Assembly (NCBI GenBank): GCA_022818135.1 | Contig: JAFMSR010000005.1 | Span: 28,521,865-28,585,864 of the forward strand | Origin: Saxidomus purpurata | Taxonomy: Eukaryota; Mollusca; Bivalvia; Venerida; Veneridae | Reading direction: 5' to 3' | Length of the DNA stretch: 64,000 bases | Shown here: piece after piece, positions 11,402 to 24,759 of the stretch | Layout of the letters: every line of letters begins with the position of its first letter | How positions within the stretch are numbered: position 1 is the first letter of the stretch | Position numbers and translations under genes: made by a program | The notes under the pieces: generated by a model | What the model was told of the DNA's origin: nothing | Seen by the model: the letters and a program-made list of their open reading frames with translations, nothing else | Databases searched by the model: none

Positions 11402-12668
11402 AGGAAACCCTGTTAACTCTCTAGAAGCCACAATCATCTTGAAAGTTGACCAGAGTGTTTATCATGATAAACTCTGGGTTGACTTTGAAACTGGGTCAAG
11501 CGTGGTCACAAAGGAGGTCACCAGGTCAAATAATAAGAAAACCTTGTTAACACTTAAGCCACATTTCCTACCTTTTATCAAGGGAAGTTGGTAATAATGT
11601 TTGTCTTCGTGAACACTAGGTCCAGTTTGAAACTAGGTCACATGGGTCAAAAACTATGTCACCAGGTCAAATCATAGAAAAACCTTGTTAACACCCTAGA
11701 TGCCACATTTTATACCCAATCATCTCGGAAGTAAGTCAGAATATTTGGCATAGTTAACTCTTAGCTGACTTTCAAACTGGGTTATGTGGAGTCACAAAGT
11801 TAACACCATAAATGCCACATTTTATACCCAATCATTATGAGAGCTGGTGAGAAAGTTTGTCTTGATGAACTCGAGGCCGCGTTTGAAACTGGGTCATGTG
11901 GAGTCAACACTAGGTCACCAGGTCAAATCATAGAAAATTGTGAAAACTCTAGAAACCACATATTCTACCAACCATCCTACAAGTTGGCCAGCATATCTGT
12001 ATTGATCAGCTCTAGGTTGAGTTTGAAATTTGGTAACATGTGGCCTAAAATCAGATCACCGGGTCAAATACAAGCAAAAACCTTGTCCGTACTTGACACT
12101 CTAAAGGTCACATTTCCTGATACATCTTTACCAAACTTTCACCAAAGATGTATGACCAATATATCTCGGATAAGTGCGATACTAGGTTACGAGGGGTCAA
12201 GAACTAGGTCATAATGTTAATCAATAGAAAAAACCTTGTTAATACTCTATAGATCACATATGACCTTAATCATCATGACAATAATTGGTCAAAATGTTTG
12301 TCTTTATGATCTCTAAGCAAGGTCAAAACTGGGTTATATGCCAAGTAGGTCAACATTAAGTCAACTGATAGATAAACCTTGTTAACACTCTGGAAGCCAC
12401 ATGTTTTACCCAATCATCATGAAAGTCTGTCAGGATGTATGTCTTAATAAAATCTAGGGAGAGTGTGAAACTGGGTCACGTGGGGTCAAAAACTAGGTCA
12501 AGGGGTCAAGTCATAGAAAAACAGTGTTTACATTTTAGAAGCCACATTTTCCACCCAATCGTCATGAAAGTTTGTAACAATGTTTGTTTTGATGAACTCT
12601 ATGTAAAATAAGAAACTGGGTCACATGGGATCATAAAATAGGTCGCCAGGTCAAATCACAGATAAAGC
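11402..12668 (+). repeat. Degenerate tandem array of ~135-155-bp units, about nine copies
   Basis: The phrase AAAACCTTGTTAACACTCTAG and variants recurs about every 135-155 bases (near 11540, 11680, 11800, 11930, 12075, 12227, 12373, 12517 and 12660). It is followed each time by a CCACATTTT..CCCAATCAT motif and by AACTGGGTCA.GTGG. The wording is related to the element end at 1..280. It is the internal repeat section of a dispersed bivalve element. Confidence 0.8.
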
Positions 12669-12904
12669 CATGTTAAAAATGTTCTTGTCTAAAACCATGA
12701 AGCCCAGAGCTTACGATAATTGCGTTGCATCGCCTTGTCTTGTGGTCCTCTACCAACACTGTTCATATTATGCCCCTGGGGTCAATATTTGCCGTTCCTG
12801 CGGTAATTGTATTACATAGATTTATGCAGGAAAAGTTTTGGAAATGTCTTCTTCATAATTGCAAGGTGCAGAACTTATATATTCATATTCGAACCTAGTT
12901 TATA

Positions 12905-13398
12905 CTAATTTGTTTTAGCTTGGTAGCGAAGAAACAGTACTGGTGTCATATGATGAGACACGGTCGTGACCCCAGTGGAGTTCGAACCCGCAACCCCCGA
13001 GATGAGTGGCAGACACCTTAAAGGGATACCACTCCCTACATCTAGCAGATTATATTCTCGGAACATAGACTATGTGTACAATGAACGTTAAATGACAAAT
13101 AAATACAATTTCAAAGAAGAACCTTTGGCGAAAAATGTCTTATTTTACCACAATTTATCAATATAGTGGCTTTCTGTAATAAATCGCATCCACCCATAAA
13201 TTGTACAACAACAACTCTACATAGAGTATTGAATGGTTTACGGTACTGCAGTATATTTTAAACCGCTGATTTTATCGATTATATCGATGAAACTTTTAGG
13301 TTAAGTAATAACACTTCCAAAGATTCTATTATTTATGTTTTGGAGGTTTGACTTATAGGGTGTGTCCCTTTAACCTCTACACCACCGTTCCTCTAGTT
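12905..13398 (-). repeat. tRNA-headed SINE split by a MITE
   Basis: The minus-strand order is the A-box part (GGTGGTGTAGAGGTTAA, ending at about 13370), the MITE insertion, then GGTGTCTGCCACTCATC, the B box GGGTTCGAACTCC and the tail AATTAGTATAAACTA at 12905. Removing 13022..13373 restores the same order as the SINE at 5404. Confidence 0.8.
13022..13369 (+). mobile_element. TTAA-type MITE, intact copy (348 bp)
   Basis: TTAA occurs at 13018..13021 and 13370..13373. The ends AGGGATACC and GTGTGTCCCT are inverted (AGGGA.AC). The interior matches the copies at 1700 and 3295. The empty site is known from the paralogous SINE at 5404, which has a single TTAA there, so the boundaries are exact. Confidence 0.88.
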
Positions 13399-13399
13399 T

Positions 13400-15620
13400 T
13401 AGCGCACCTTGAAAAACTATTGCGCAATTTCCCTGAAATTTCATCGAAATGTTGGCGTTATGTTTTTTCATAAGAGCAAAAATATATTAAACAAAACGCT
13501 TAATGCTGATTTTGTAAGGCATATTTCTTTCCCTGCATCATTCGAAACGAGTTAATATTTATATTTTACGTAATGTGTAAGCATTCGAATTTCATTTTCA
13601 TACAGCAGATATATTCCTCTATTCAAAAACGAGAAATGTGGGTGATAATTACAGGTGTACGATTTTTCATTGATGTCTGTTATCAAAGTAAGTAATTCAA
13701 TATCCAAATCAGTTGCCGGCAATGGTTGTCACAGAGAGAAAGACGCAGAAGCCCAAAGCGTTATCCTTTTACCGATACGGTAGGGGGCCTTGCATTTACC
13801 GCACTTAGATTTTTTTATTTCTTTAATTGTTGTTGCAAGGTCATGGAAGTTAACAACGGTCTTCTGCGATTTTTATTGTTTCTATTGCCGACCGACCCTG
13901 TGTTTCTCCTGTCTTACTACCAACACCCCGGACAGGCGCAGATGCAGATACAAGGGAATCCGGTTACCGAACCCTAACTCTTTACGAATAGCTATATCTC
14001 TTGGTTCTTTTACGTTTCCGGTGTATAGCATCGATACACGCGAGACTACATTCTGGTTTCTTACCAGTTCATCTCTTGATGAGTAGGAAATACTGAAAAG
14101 CGTTTCTGAAATTTCCAGTGCCCCGGCAGGGATTCGAACCGGGGAACCGCGCCACCATTTCAACGTCTTCTCAGAACATTTGATGGCTTCTGAATGTCCT
14201 TCTGGAACCATTTGCAATGTTTGAAATATTCATGTATCGTCATTCCTTATTCTTCGTTTGAAAATAACACAACCAACCGACAACAAAATTCGGGGGAAAA
14301 AATCCAAAAATTTTAGAAATAATACATGTTAAGAGAAAACCTTTCCTTGCATTTCCTGTAGCTCTGTTTTCCATCTTTGTGTTTATATAATACATTAACA
14401 TGGCATAAATATCACCGAAGATGAAAGAAATGTAAATGCGTGTTAAAATTCGCAATTATTGTGGTAAAATAAACAAGAGTGTCTGCAAACTTGGTAACAC
14501 ACTTCTTGATATATTTATCGCCATTTTAATCAAAATATTTACATTAGAAATCGTTTACATGTTTAAATACATGTAAAAAGTAATATGAAGATTTTTTTGA
14601 CAAGTGTTTCACAGATACGGACATCCTGGAAGCAATTTTATACCACTACCAACTTGGTAATAATGTAGTAATTAAGTTACCAAAGCTATCTCGGCCGTTA
14701 ACTAGGTGGCAATTTGCTACTGTGAAGTTTCTCTCACGAAAATGGCAAATTAATGTAAGTATGAATTTAAGCTTATCTTTTTGGGGCAATTTAAGGTCTA
14801 CTATTTTGGTAAAAGTCCTTAAATTTCCTTACTTAAACGTACTTTTTTTCAGTTTTTGCTAATACCACAAAAAACAAACCATTGGCACGGTTAATAACCC
14901 CACTGGTGATTGCTTAAAGCCATCAACATAATAATTATGTTAAATATGTTACCATGTAAATAACGTATAAAAATGTTCTGTATGTCGTGGTTTTTCATTG
15001 GGCTGGGTTTGCGGTTCCTAAGTCGATTCATATACTCAGTGAAGGAAAGTAGACTTCCATTCATATTCTACACATTTGTCAACAATATAGTGTCAGTCAA
15101 ATAGTTTAAGACCGGAATAACATATTTTATTTTCCATCGAAAAGCCAACATGTAAAATGACACATTGTGATGTCTATAACACATGTTGTTTTACCACGGG
15201 CACGATGCAATATTAACAAATACAAATGTACGTTTAATGATTATTGATGACAACGCTGAAAGCATAATTCTTTTTTTAACTTTTTTTTGCAATTAAGTCA
15301 AAAAAACCTGTATCAGCATGAAACATGAATAAATCAGTAGCGGACCTAAGGTAAAGTTCAATGTTTTCATTATTTAGTCACCTTTGTCCGGATCACAAGC
15401 GTCTGGATTAAGTTTTTAGCATATTCAAATACAATGAGAACTAAATAGACATATATTTAAAAAAAGAATATACCCTATTTCGCAGTCTGTCTAAAGGCTA
15501 CCAGATACATGACTTCCAAAATGGTCAATAGGCAATTCGTACCTTCCTCTTGAACCTGCAAAAAGGGGTATTATCAAAGATATTAAACCTTAGAATTTTG
15601 CAGTTGGTTCGTAGGAAGCT
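13400..15620. other. Non-coding stretch with one tRNA-like scrap
   Basis: No convincing exon. At about 14113..14160, minus strand, CCCCGGTTCGAATCCCTGCC resembles a tRNA T arm or B box, but no matching 5' half was found. It may be an old SINE head. Confidence 0.4.
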
Positions 15621-15624
15621 TGCT

Positions 15625-15790
15625 CTACTACTTGAATGCCTGATTTGATGGAGAAAGCCAAAAATGTGGCTGAGGTATCTAAGATGCTGGCAGTGTGTTC
15701 CAGTCCCTGACAGAGTTGGGAATGACAATCCGTTCTTGCAAAGAGGATTCATACTGATGCCCAATTACCAGCTATATGTCCCTCTAATTA
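15625..15790 (-). pseudogene. Remnant of a non-LTR retrotransposon reverse-transcriptase C-terminus
   Basis: One minus-strand frame reads RIVIPNSVRDWNTLPAS and then stops. The neighbouring frame continues ILDTSATFLAF. The pattern 'R.x.P.S.RDWN.LP.SI' is the usual C-terminal tail of Jockey/CR1-type LINE polymerases. A frameshift and the lack of any upstream RT motif mark it as a short dead fragment. Confidence 0.55.
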
Positions 15791-16209
15791 GAATGGCTGT
15801 ATTTTAGACCCTTTTAAAAAATTGATTCGTAACAATTTCCGGTATTGTCGTCCTTTTTTATCCAGGCAAAGTAAGAACAAGAACTCCTGATAGACGATAA
15901 CCGTACTTGGAGCAGGTACTATACATACTCGCTATTTCACATGCATAGATATCAATGCCATGGAATATATATATAAAAAATTACGTACCGTCCGCCATTT
16001 TAAACAGCTCAATTATCTGAATGAAGTATTACCAGCCTACTTGTGTTTATTTATGTATCTGTGCATATGGAAAATCGTGTGGTACTGAAAGAAAATCTAT
16101 ATTTATTTCAGAAGCTACTTTGTAATGTTTCTGTTGAGTGTGAATTCATTTCTTATGAGATAACATCTTTCTAACAAAATGAATGAAATTAAATACGTGC
16201 TGATGGTTT

Positions 16210-16510
16210 GTGCCGGTGGCAGCCATGGCTTAGGCCAAGAAATAGTTAATACTTAGGCAAGTAAAAACAATGGCTTCGAACAGTTAATATTCAAATGCTT
16301 CAGCCGGTAAACAAAGCTTAGGCCGACAACGAGCATGACTTATGTCGGTTATAGATAGCAATGACCATGACTTACGCAGGTTATAACCACTAGTCATAAC
16401 AACCAATGCTTAGGCCGTTAATACCATGGCATATGCCAAAACATAACTATTACCATCGCCTAGACTGACAAAAGGCAGTGTGACTGTTGGTGTTTCAGCC
16501 ATGGCATAAA
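16210..16510 (+). repeat. Decayed tandem repeat with ATGGCTTAGGCC-like motif
   Basis: Variants of 'CATGGCTTAGGCCG.TAATA' recur irregularly at roughly 30-40 base intervals (about 16225, 16283, 16316, 16346, 16370, 16410 and 16427). Copies are too diverged for exact boundaries. Confidence 0.5.
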
Positions 16511-17118
16511 CAAAGGAAGTTACGTTGGTGATTTTTATCTCTATGAAACAATGACATATATATACACAGAAAGATACTAACACTCGAGTCTCACAGATAG
16601 CATATTTATAGCTTTATCGATAATGTCTAGAAACAGATCGTCGTCGTTCTTCACTGTTCTCCCGCGAAATGTTTGAGGTCTGAAATGTTTATGACTGTAT
16701 GTGACACGAGCTAGGAATTTTCATTAACTCCTCGCCTTAAGGTACAATATAGCTTCAGAATATGAGCAAAGAATTTGATCGAAATTCAATTATATGAAAA
16801 AGGCAGTGCGCTGTTAATATCAATTCTGATACCATTTGACTTGGAATGATCCAAATGCCTCAGACATAATCAAGGAAAGGATATTTGAGAGAAATCGGCT
16901 CTTTTTGAAGTTGCCATTCAGTAAATGACTCTACTGATTGCTTTTGATTAGTTTGTTTAAAGTTTGATTTATGTGAGATAATATATTATATAACTAGATG
17001 ATTAACGATGTACATTGTACTGCACCTTGGAAAAAATGCGTCATATAACCAAAGGATGTATAAAGGAGACCATAGCGCATTAAGATACTATGGCTTCATC
17101 ATGAGTCACACCTTGTAA

Positions 17119-17170
17119 TAGGGTACCGGGTATACATGGAGTACCGGGTATACATGGGGTACCGGGTATA
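17119..17170 (+). repeat. Short tandem repeat, ~20-bp unit, 2.5 copies
   Basis: GTACCGGGTATACATGG is repeated three times with minor change; the last copy is cut short. Confidence 0.8.
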
Positions 17171-20100
17171 TACAGCTGTCCACCTGTCCAACTGAACACA
17201 AAAATAAACTAAATCTGTTATTTTACAAATCTAATGTTAAAAAATACATACAATTGTGCATGATTTCAAAAATTTCAAATTAACTATACAATATATTTCC
17301 ACGAATGGCATAGAAATGGCTAACATTGAAGGAACTTGGTGTTGTTTTTTGCCAATAACAATACATTGTTCTTTAAAAGAGAAACAAGGACAACACATCG
17401 ATAATATAACTCTATTTCGCGTCAATGAAAGATATTAGGAATTTTAACAGATTTCACAAATCTGATTCCGAAACTGTTTCCAAGGAAATTAATAACTTTG
17501 CTTTTGTTCTAATCATTAAATATGAATGTAAAATAAAAGAAAAATCTGAGACAGGATACTACGGGTTTGCAATTATTGAAACAAGAAGAATTTACTTTAA
17601 TAATTTGACTTAAATTTAATCACTCTCTTAAAACGCACCGAGTTTTATTGTCTTTTAGCGGAAAATTTTGCCGGCACGTGGAAATACGATATCTAAAGTC
17701 TGAGTGTAATAACTTGCAAACTTAAAAGCGCCAAAATAGGTTTTAATAACAAACTACTACATGGAAACAAAATGATTTCCTGCTTAAAGTTGCCAAAGCC
17801 AGTCCGCCGCAGATGATATTTCGCACGACCTGATAATGAAGTAGGGATCAACGCAGGTCACGTGGTGTTAAATCTAACAAGAAATCTGAGATGAATTATT
17901 CCGCCAGATTTGTTCGTACAAAAGACAAACTTGCTCATTATCTAGACTCGTCTTCTTCAAGAAGTCCTATGTTTCTTAATCGGCCAATCGGAGTACAGCT
18001 AACAAATTAATATTTTGTTAATTCTTTTGCGGAGTATCTTCCGTTTTTCGGCTTAGCGACCGCATCACCGAACATCATTATTTTCTACATGCGCGTTACT
18101 TTCGCTTCGTATGTCTCGCGTGATGGAATGAAAAGGATTTTGACGCTTTTCTGAATGAGAACATTTTGAGCTATATGGAAAAACAGACAATTAGAATTGA
18201 AAAAGACAAAAGAGGTTGAAACTGATATCCCTGTTTGTGAAATGCATGTTTGACAAGACGGGGTGGCGTTTGAAAACTCTCTCCATTCATCGGCGCAAAA
18301 CAATGAAGTATTAATTTTCAATCCTAATTTAGGCAGTTTCTTCAGTTCATGTTAAACAAATATTGTATCAAAATTTATGTTGAATGAAAGTAAATGCCTT
18401 AACAATATGAATTTCTGATCATACCGTCGATCATTATTCATTTGTATTAACATTAAGTACCAAAGTGAAAGAAAACTAAGCCGGACTTATTATTATTATC
18501 ATCAACAGGTATTAAGAAGGCAGACTGGCGAACAGACTATGTTCAGATGCCCAGTCTTTTCTGGTATTATCTGAGTGTCAATGTTAACCTTTTTTGTGTG
18601 CTAAAACAAAACTAGGTTTGCAAAAAATGCATTGCATTGTAAACCCTTGTTTAACAATTTACCAACAGTTTTGTGCTTTCTCAGGGAACACACCCATTTT
18701 CTAAATATACATTGTAACGACCTAGCAGGCCTCGCGCTATGTAGATAGCATATGAGAGGAGCCTAGTAAAATTACTATAAATAAATTTTTTTTTTAAATT
18801 TAACCATTCAGGCGGAAAATACCACGGACTTGTCACAGACACTGTTACAAGCAACATAACCACTTTTACCAATACCTTAAGGTTTTTAAAACATTAAATA
18901 TATGCGAAAATTGTAAATGAGAGGATTTGTCTCTAGAATGCAGTATCGACATAAAACAAATTACTAGAATATAGCTTAAGATCTAAAAAATACAATGAAT
19001 GCATTTGTAAAATGAAAATTGTGAAATTAAATGTTTTCACATCGACCATGTCCCAAAAAGTGCTTAAAATGAAATTGTAAAGCTGTTATGATAATAATAA
19101 TAATAATAATAATAATTATAACATTTGTGTGTCATTTTTCAGCTTTATTACAATAATGACAGTAACAAAATTTGATTAATATTCTTCTTTTAATATATTT
19201 TTGCAAATGCTCACTAATCATACAAAAAAACCCCGGCGAAATCAGAATACGCAATGATCAACAATCATCCCTCGCGCCATTAAGCATAAAAACATGCCCA
19301 TTTAATGTTGTTTTACTGCAAGCACCATTGGTTTCATTGTCTCACTAATGAGTACAATGAAAATTAAGTCAGATTTATGTATCTCCGTGCCTGCCGACCT
19401 GTGTCTCTCGTTCCTCAAGGCCTTCACCAAGTATATCACTAGTATCATTTTCCACACGTGTTATCTTTCCTAGCTGAGTAACCGACCTTATATCTTTAAC
19501 ATCAGTGTTCCTTTGGGCATTTTCACTTTGACAAAACTTTCTTTTGAACTTGTAATGGAGCGCTGACGTCTCGACAGCATGCCGACAGCGGTAAAATAGC
19601 CGTAAAGCGTTTAAACAATTGCCTTTATCACCTCAACACAATGTAAAATATGGTAATATAGACAGATAATGAACTTTAATCAGATTTGATATCTAGATAT
19701 TTTCTTACCCTTGCTAATATGCAAGAGTTTTGCTAAATCCAAAATGCATATTAAAATATACAAGGTACGGCTGAACCGATTAAAGGATTTCCCCTGTAGC
19801 ATTGCTGACGAAATCAGTTTGTTTTGTCATAGCAAAGTTTTGTCCTTAGTTAAGTTTATACCACTAGTAATTTATCAAAGCTCATCTATTAATTCCTATT
19901 AACTGCATGGTGAGAGACAAAGAGCAATTATCATTGCATGTATAGTTGGTTGGACTTAAGCACGTCACGTATCTTGCCAAAGGACACACATCAATTGACC
20001 TGACTGTGGATCGAGCTCTTGTCCTCTTGGCTTCGATGTCGATACGCCGTAGCCATTACACCATATATATTACTGTGTTTTCCATGGCATTAAGGTATTG

Positions 20101-23100
20101 ATAGGAGAAGGACAAAAACATAAAATTGCACGGTTACTCGAATTTAGATTATCTTATGTACGCAAAAACAATACGTACAACTTTAGGCAGTATTTATTGT
20201 ACATGTATGTACGGCATATTCCTGATTATATCAAGATAATATTTAATTTCAACAAATAACGTTTATTTTGAATTCAGTTACCTGAACATTAACAGTTCAA
20301 ACCCATTTTCCCCATGCATTATTGATAGCACAAACAACACAGATTGCCATGTGAATCGACATCCTGTTGGCACATAGGACCAATACAGAGAAACCGGAAA
20401 TTCGCTATGACTTCCAAATAAAAGTGTAAAACTTAGCATTATATGAAGCCAAAGATACTAACTTTGACATATTCACAGTGTTGTTGTTAGCACAACCTTA
20501 TGTTTGAAAAGTGTTTACAGACATTATTGACTAAAAACTGTGCACAATAAAACACAACACGTAATAACACCGAATAGAAAGGTCACAAAAAATCTCAAAT
20601 TTTCAGTTATATCACAAGAAATTTCAATTGTTCACTAGAAAGTTACATTTTTGTAACACTGTCAGGTACAATCAAAGAACACATGTATTCCTCTGTGGAG
20701 AACTTATATACATGTATATGGGTTCCTTTGACGTTCGAGTTTCTCTGCTTCTGAGACTCTAAGTCAGTAATAGTATGGTGTATAGTCATTTCCTGAAACG
20801 AGAGAGAAGATGGTTGTCACAATAATTTCTATCAAACTCTTATAATTCGGATAAGGGGTTTTATAATGTAAAATTACACACAGAACTCTCGTACCTTTTG
20901 TCCCACTTGTTCAACTCTTGTCGAGCGCTGTATATCTTGCCAACATCAGCGTTAAGTCTCTTCCTTTAGAACGAGTGGAAATAGTGCATCTGCATTGAGC
21001 AGCTTTCGAAAACCTTTAGTGCAGCATACCGTGCAACATGCCTACGATGCTTAATCATTCGGTCTTATATAACGGCTGGATGTTGTGGAACAATGATGTA
21101 TATATGCACTGCCAGAGAACGACCATGACTTTGATTTAGTTGACCTTTTCTTCTGTAAAAACCTGTAAAGATATATGTATATATTAAGAAAAGAAGATTC
21201 CTACTTTTTTGTGTCTTGCTTGTTAAAATGTACTTATTAATGTCACTGCACAGAGATACTTATTTATTTTATTCTATGTATAATTTGTTTAAAATACGGA
21301 AATACGTATTTATTATTTATTTTGCTTAACTATTTGTAATTGATTAACGTTCACAAAAACACGTTCTTTTTGCTGTGCATTTTCGTGTAACAGTTTGAGT
21401 CATTTTTATTCCATAACCTAGACTGTCTCGTCTTATTTCATCGTGATTTCTTATGTCTGACTCGGCAAAAATTTTAATATACGATGACAAGAACAAAAAA
21501 TGTGCCTGGTTGTGTCCAGCAGGATGGCAGTTTTATTGACATTGACTTTTGTGTTGTTGTAGAAGTCAATCTATTAGCAAAATTGTTATTTAATTTGTAC
21601 ACATTACAAAGTAATAGAAGCGTAATCATAATGTTTTACATTTATAGTCCCCATAGCCATTGTTGCCATGTAAATGCCAGTCAAACAATACAAAGTCAAA
21701 CAAAATACACATTTAAGTGGTAGAGAGAGAAATATTTTATCATTTTTACAATCTTTTATTGTATTATTGTACCCTCAAACCATATTGTGCATAATGTACC
21801 GGTCGAACAAACAATAATATCAGTACAAGCATCTAAAGTAGTGGAAACAAAGCAAATTGACCGTCAGTAAATAACCGGGTCACGACTATTATAATGCTCA
21901 TTTTAAGAGACCATCTTTAACATTATGTTATGTCTTAGAACTAATAAATGTCACATTTTAAAAGTGTCGTAAAAGCCAATTTATACGACAAACGTTATCA
22001 TAACAACAACAACAACAACAACAGCACCATACTCTGTAAATTGCATTCACGGATCACTGTAGAATGTAAAGTTTACCTTCCAGGAGGAGGTAAAGAAAGG
22101 CAGTGTACAGGGTGATCGGGTGCACGTTTTTGGTGTACATAATTATACATGTAGTTAATATGTTGTTAAAATACAAAAAGCAGATTAGAGAAAAAGACAA
22201 ACAACGCCGTAAGCATGCACAGAACCGACACAATTGGAGGGCAAGCTACTTCTGTTGTCAGTGAAACCATTTGTTCTATGCTAAAATGTAGATGTTGAAT
22301 ATGAACAATAGCGTAAAGTCGCTTTGAAACCATTGGTAGGTTCTATAAAAAATTTTTCTGTTTTCTATAACGCAGTGTCAACTATTGTACATTACTGCTG
22401 TCTATATAATGTAGTAGTGATACGTTTTCTTTGAATGATTGCTTTTAGGTTTCAAATGTATTGTTACACAATTTGTATTTATATACATGTATTTTCGAGA
22501 ATAAATATTGCGTATACTAATGTTCTGTAAATTTGCATTTTATGTAATTATGGTAAAAACACATGTCTAAAAGGTCTTTATGGATTTGTTTTATACCAAC
22601 GCTTTCTATGGAAGTGTTTTTTTCTTCAGAAACTCACTTTCTCTCATATACATTTTGTAGTTGATTTTTTAACATCGAATTTACAAGATATGCATGCATT
22701 AGCTACAATACAGTTTTTTTCACAAAGAAAATATATCGCTTTAAACATGTTTGTAATGTTTACTGCAAAGGCGTTGTTCCTTTTTTGTGAAACATGTGTC
22801 CCGTTCTGAGCGCATATTTCTTTGAATATAAGATATCTTTGAATATAAGACGCACATGTATTACATGTTTTTTACATTAATCAAGTATTAACACATGTCA
22901 CTATGGGTATGTAGAAATTTAGTCTTGAAAGCCGTTTACGTTTTTCGGACAAAAAATATATGTTTACCAATCAGTATTTCTGTGCGCATATCACTTTGAA
23001 TATGAATGGACTTGTAAAAAGAATGATTGTTTTTCGAAACAGTTCTTTTATTCAAACTTCGATGTGTCTACTGTTTTAGTGCCAAATGCGAAGAAAGATA

Positions 23101-24759
23101 TTGGTCGTTTTTATTCAGAACGTGTATGCCAAATGAAGATATATTAAGAAGGGGCAGGCTCAAAATAAGTACACACTGAAAATGTCGGTTAGGGGGCGAC
23201 TCAAATAATTCTAGCTTCCTAATACGACATTTTGAACATTAAAAAATAACTTTCAATTTTTCCAAAGATGGATTGTTCGTATACATTTACTTAAACTAAA
23301 GCTATAAAGGAGTGACTGTCTCAAAATAATTATACACCAATAATGTATGTTAGGGGATAAATTCATTATTATCTTATTTTATTTTACAAACGATCGGAAG
23401 CATATGTGTTGATGCTAAATGCACATTTGACGATCTCAACTTTATTAGTTCATAATTTCAACTGTATGTTTTTTTATTTCAGATTCAGGAACGCATTATT
23501 CCATTATTCCAATTTCGTGAAGTTACGACTTCTACGAACTACGTTCAATCGAAATCGTAAACTCGGTGAACTAAACAATCTTGAATTCGGAAAACTAACG
23601 TCACGAACTAATGAAGTTGAATAGTGAAAATCCTCAAATATACAGTCTTGAACTGTGAAGTACTAACGAATAAAACAATACAATCACTCGTTTGCATTTT
23701 TTAAAAATATTTTCCTTCGAAATTTGTTCTTGAAAATAGCCCGTTCCTGTGTGTTTGTTTTTTTCCGAGCGGTGGAAAAAAGCTTCTTATCACTGGGGGT
23801 TTTATACCAAGACCACCGAATCTTACATAAGAATAATTACCTTAAGCGGGTCACAGACAAAGAATTCACAGTTGCACAAAAGGTGGACGTGCAACATAAG
23901 AAGAGACAGCTTAGTAAAGTAACCGTTTCATCGTTACAGTATCACAACGTATACCAGTCTAATGTAACATTTCACCGGCGTATGACACAGTTTGCGCCTT
24001 GACTATTCATCATGGTTGTCCTTTTTCCTTTACACTTTCTAGTAAAGTCCGCAGTTTTCTCCACTCTGTAATTACGTGGAAATTAATAAAGAAGAGAGGT
24101 GATGATATCCCCTGAGGCGACAGGAAAGCACATCCGCCCTAAGTATACAAATGGCATAAGGTCCCACTGGAAAGCCTCCAGCGCAATGCGGTACGATATT
24201 GAGTAACACACTGTCGATATAATGTGCTTATAATTTTCTCAAATTAATAAAGGCTCTTGCAACATCAATTATCTCCAATCTAATACTAGAGAAGTCGCGC
24301 TTGTAGGAAGAAAATGGAAGAATCAGGGATAATTATCTTATTATATAGAGAGATACAATTAGATTGCCGGAAACGCCGCCATCTTACATATCCGGTTTCC
24401 GAGATTATTATGGTTTGGAATATATTTAAGACAAACTAGTTGTATTATGTGTGAGACAAAACTTGTCTTCTCGAGGCCATTTTTAAATACTCTACAACAG
24501 TTCCGTGTAAATCTTAGTAGTTTAACAATCGGTGTTCCATTGTCTTAATAAAAGTAACATTTTTACTTTTATTTAATGAAGAACCTAAAGAAATTGTTTC
24601 TTTATGGTTAAAATGATGCCATTGCTCGAACTCCGATGTAATTGATGTCCGTATACAAACAAAACATTACGTGATGTCTACTAATGGTTTACAAAAATTT
24701 TTATTGACATTTCTTTGGAGTAATCGGACCAATCAAAAGTAAGGATACTGTAACATCCC
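17171..24759. other. Long non-coding stretch up to the gap
   Basis: No exon supported by homology on either strand. It holds microsatellites (ATA)n at about 19092..19117 and (AAC)n at about 22003..22023, and a SINE at 19943..20068. Open frames of 60-92 codons here are no longer than chance allows in AT-rich DNA. The missing 3' exons of the LIM gene may belong in or before this stretch, but I could not identify them. Confidence 0.4.
19943..20068 (-). repeat. tRNA-derived SINE
   Basis: On the minus strand TGGTGTAATGGCTACGGCG (A-box-like) is followed by GAGCTCGATCC (B-box-like) and then TCCTTTGGCAAGATAC, a body motif shared by several animal SINE families. Confidence 0.55.

Noticed and set aside
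11054..11416. 120-codon plus frame and overlapping minus frames in the GTAGCA array
   Set aside because: Both strands are open because the unit is a multiple of three; low-complexity products without a start context.
19380..19620. About 79 stop-free minus-strand codons resembling a charged receptor tail
   Set aside because: No upstream domain or convincing acceptor; frames of this length are expected many times by chance here.
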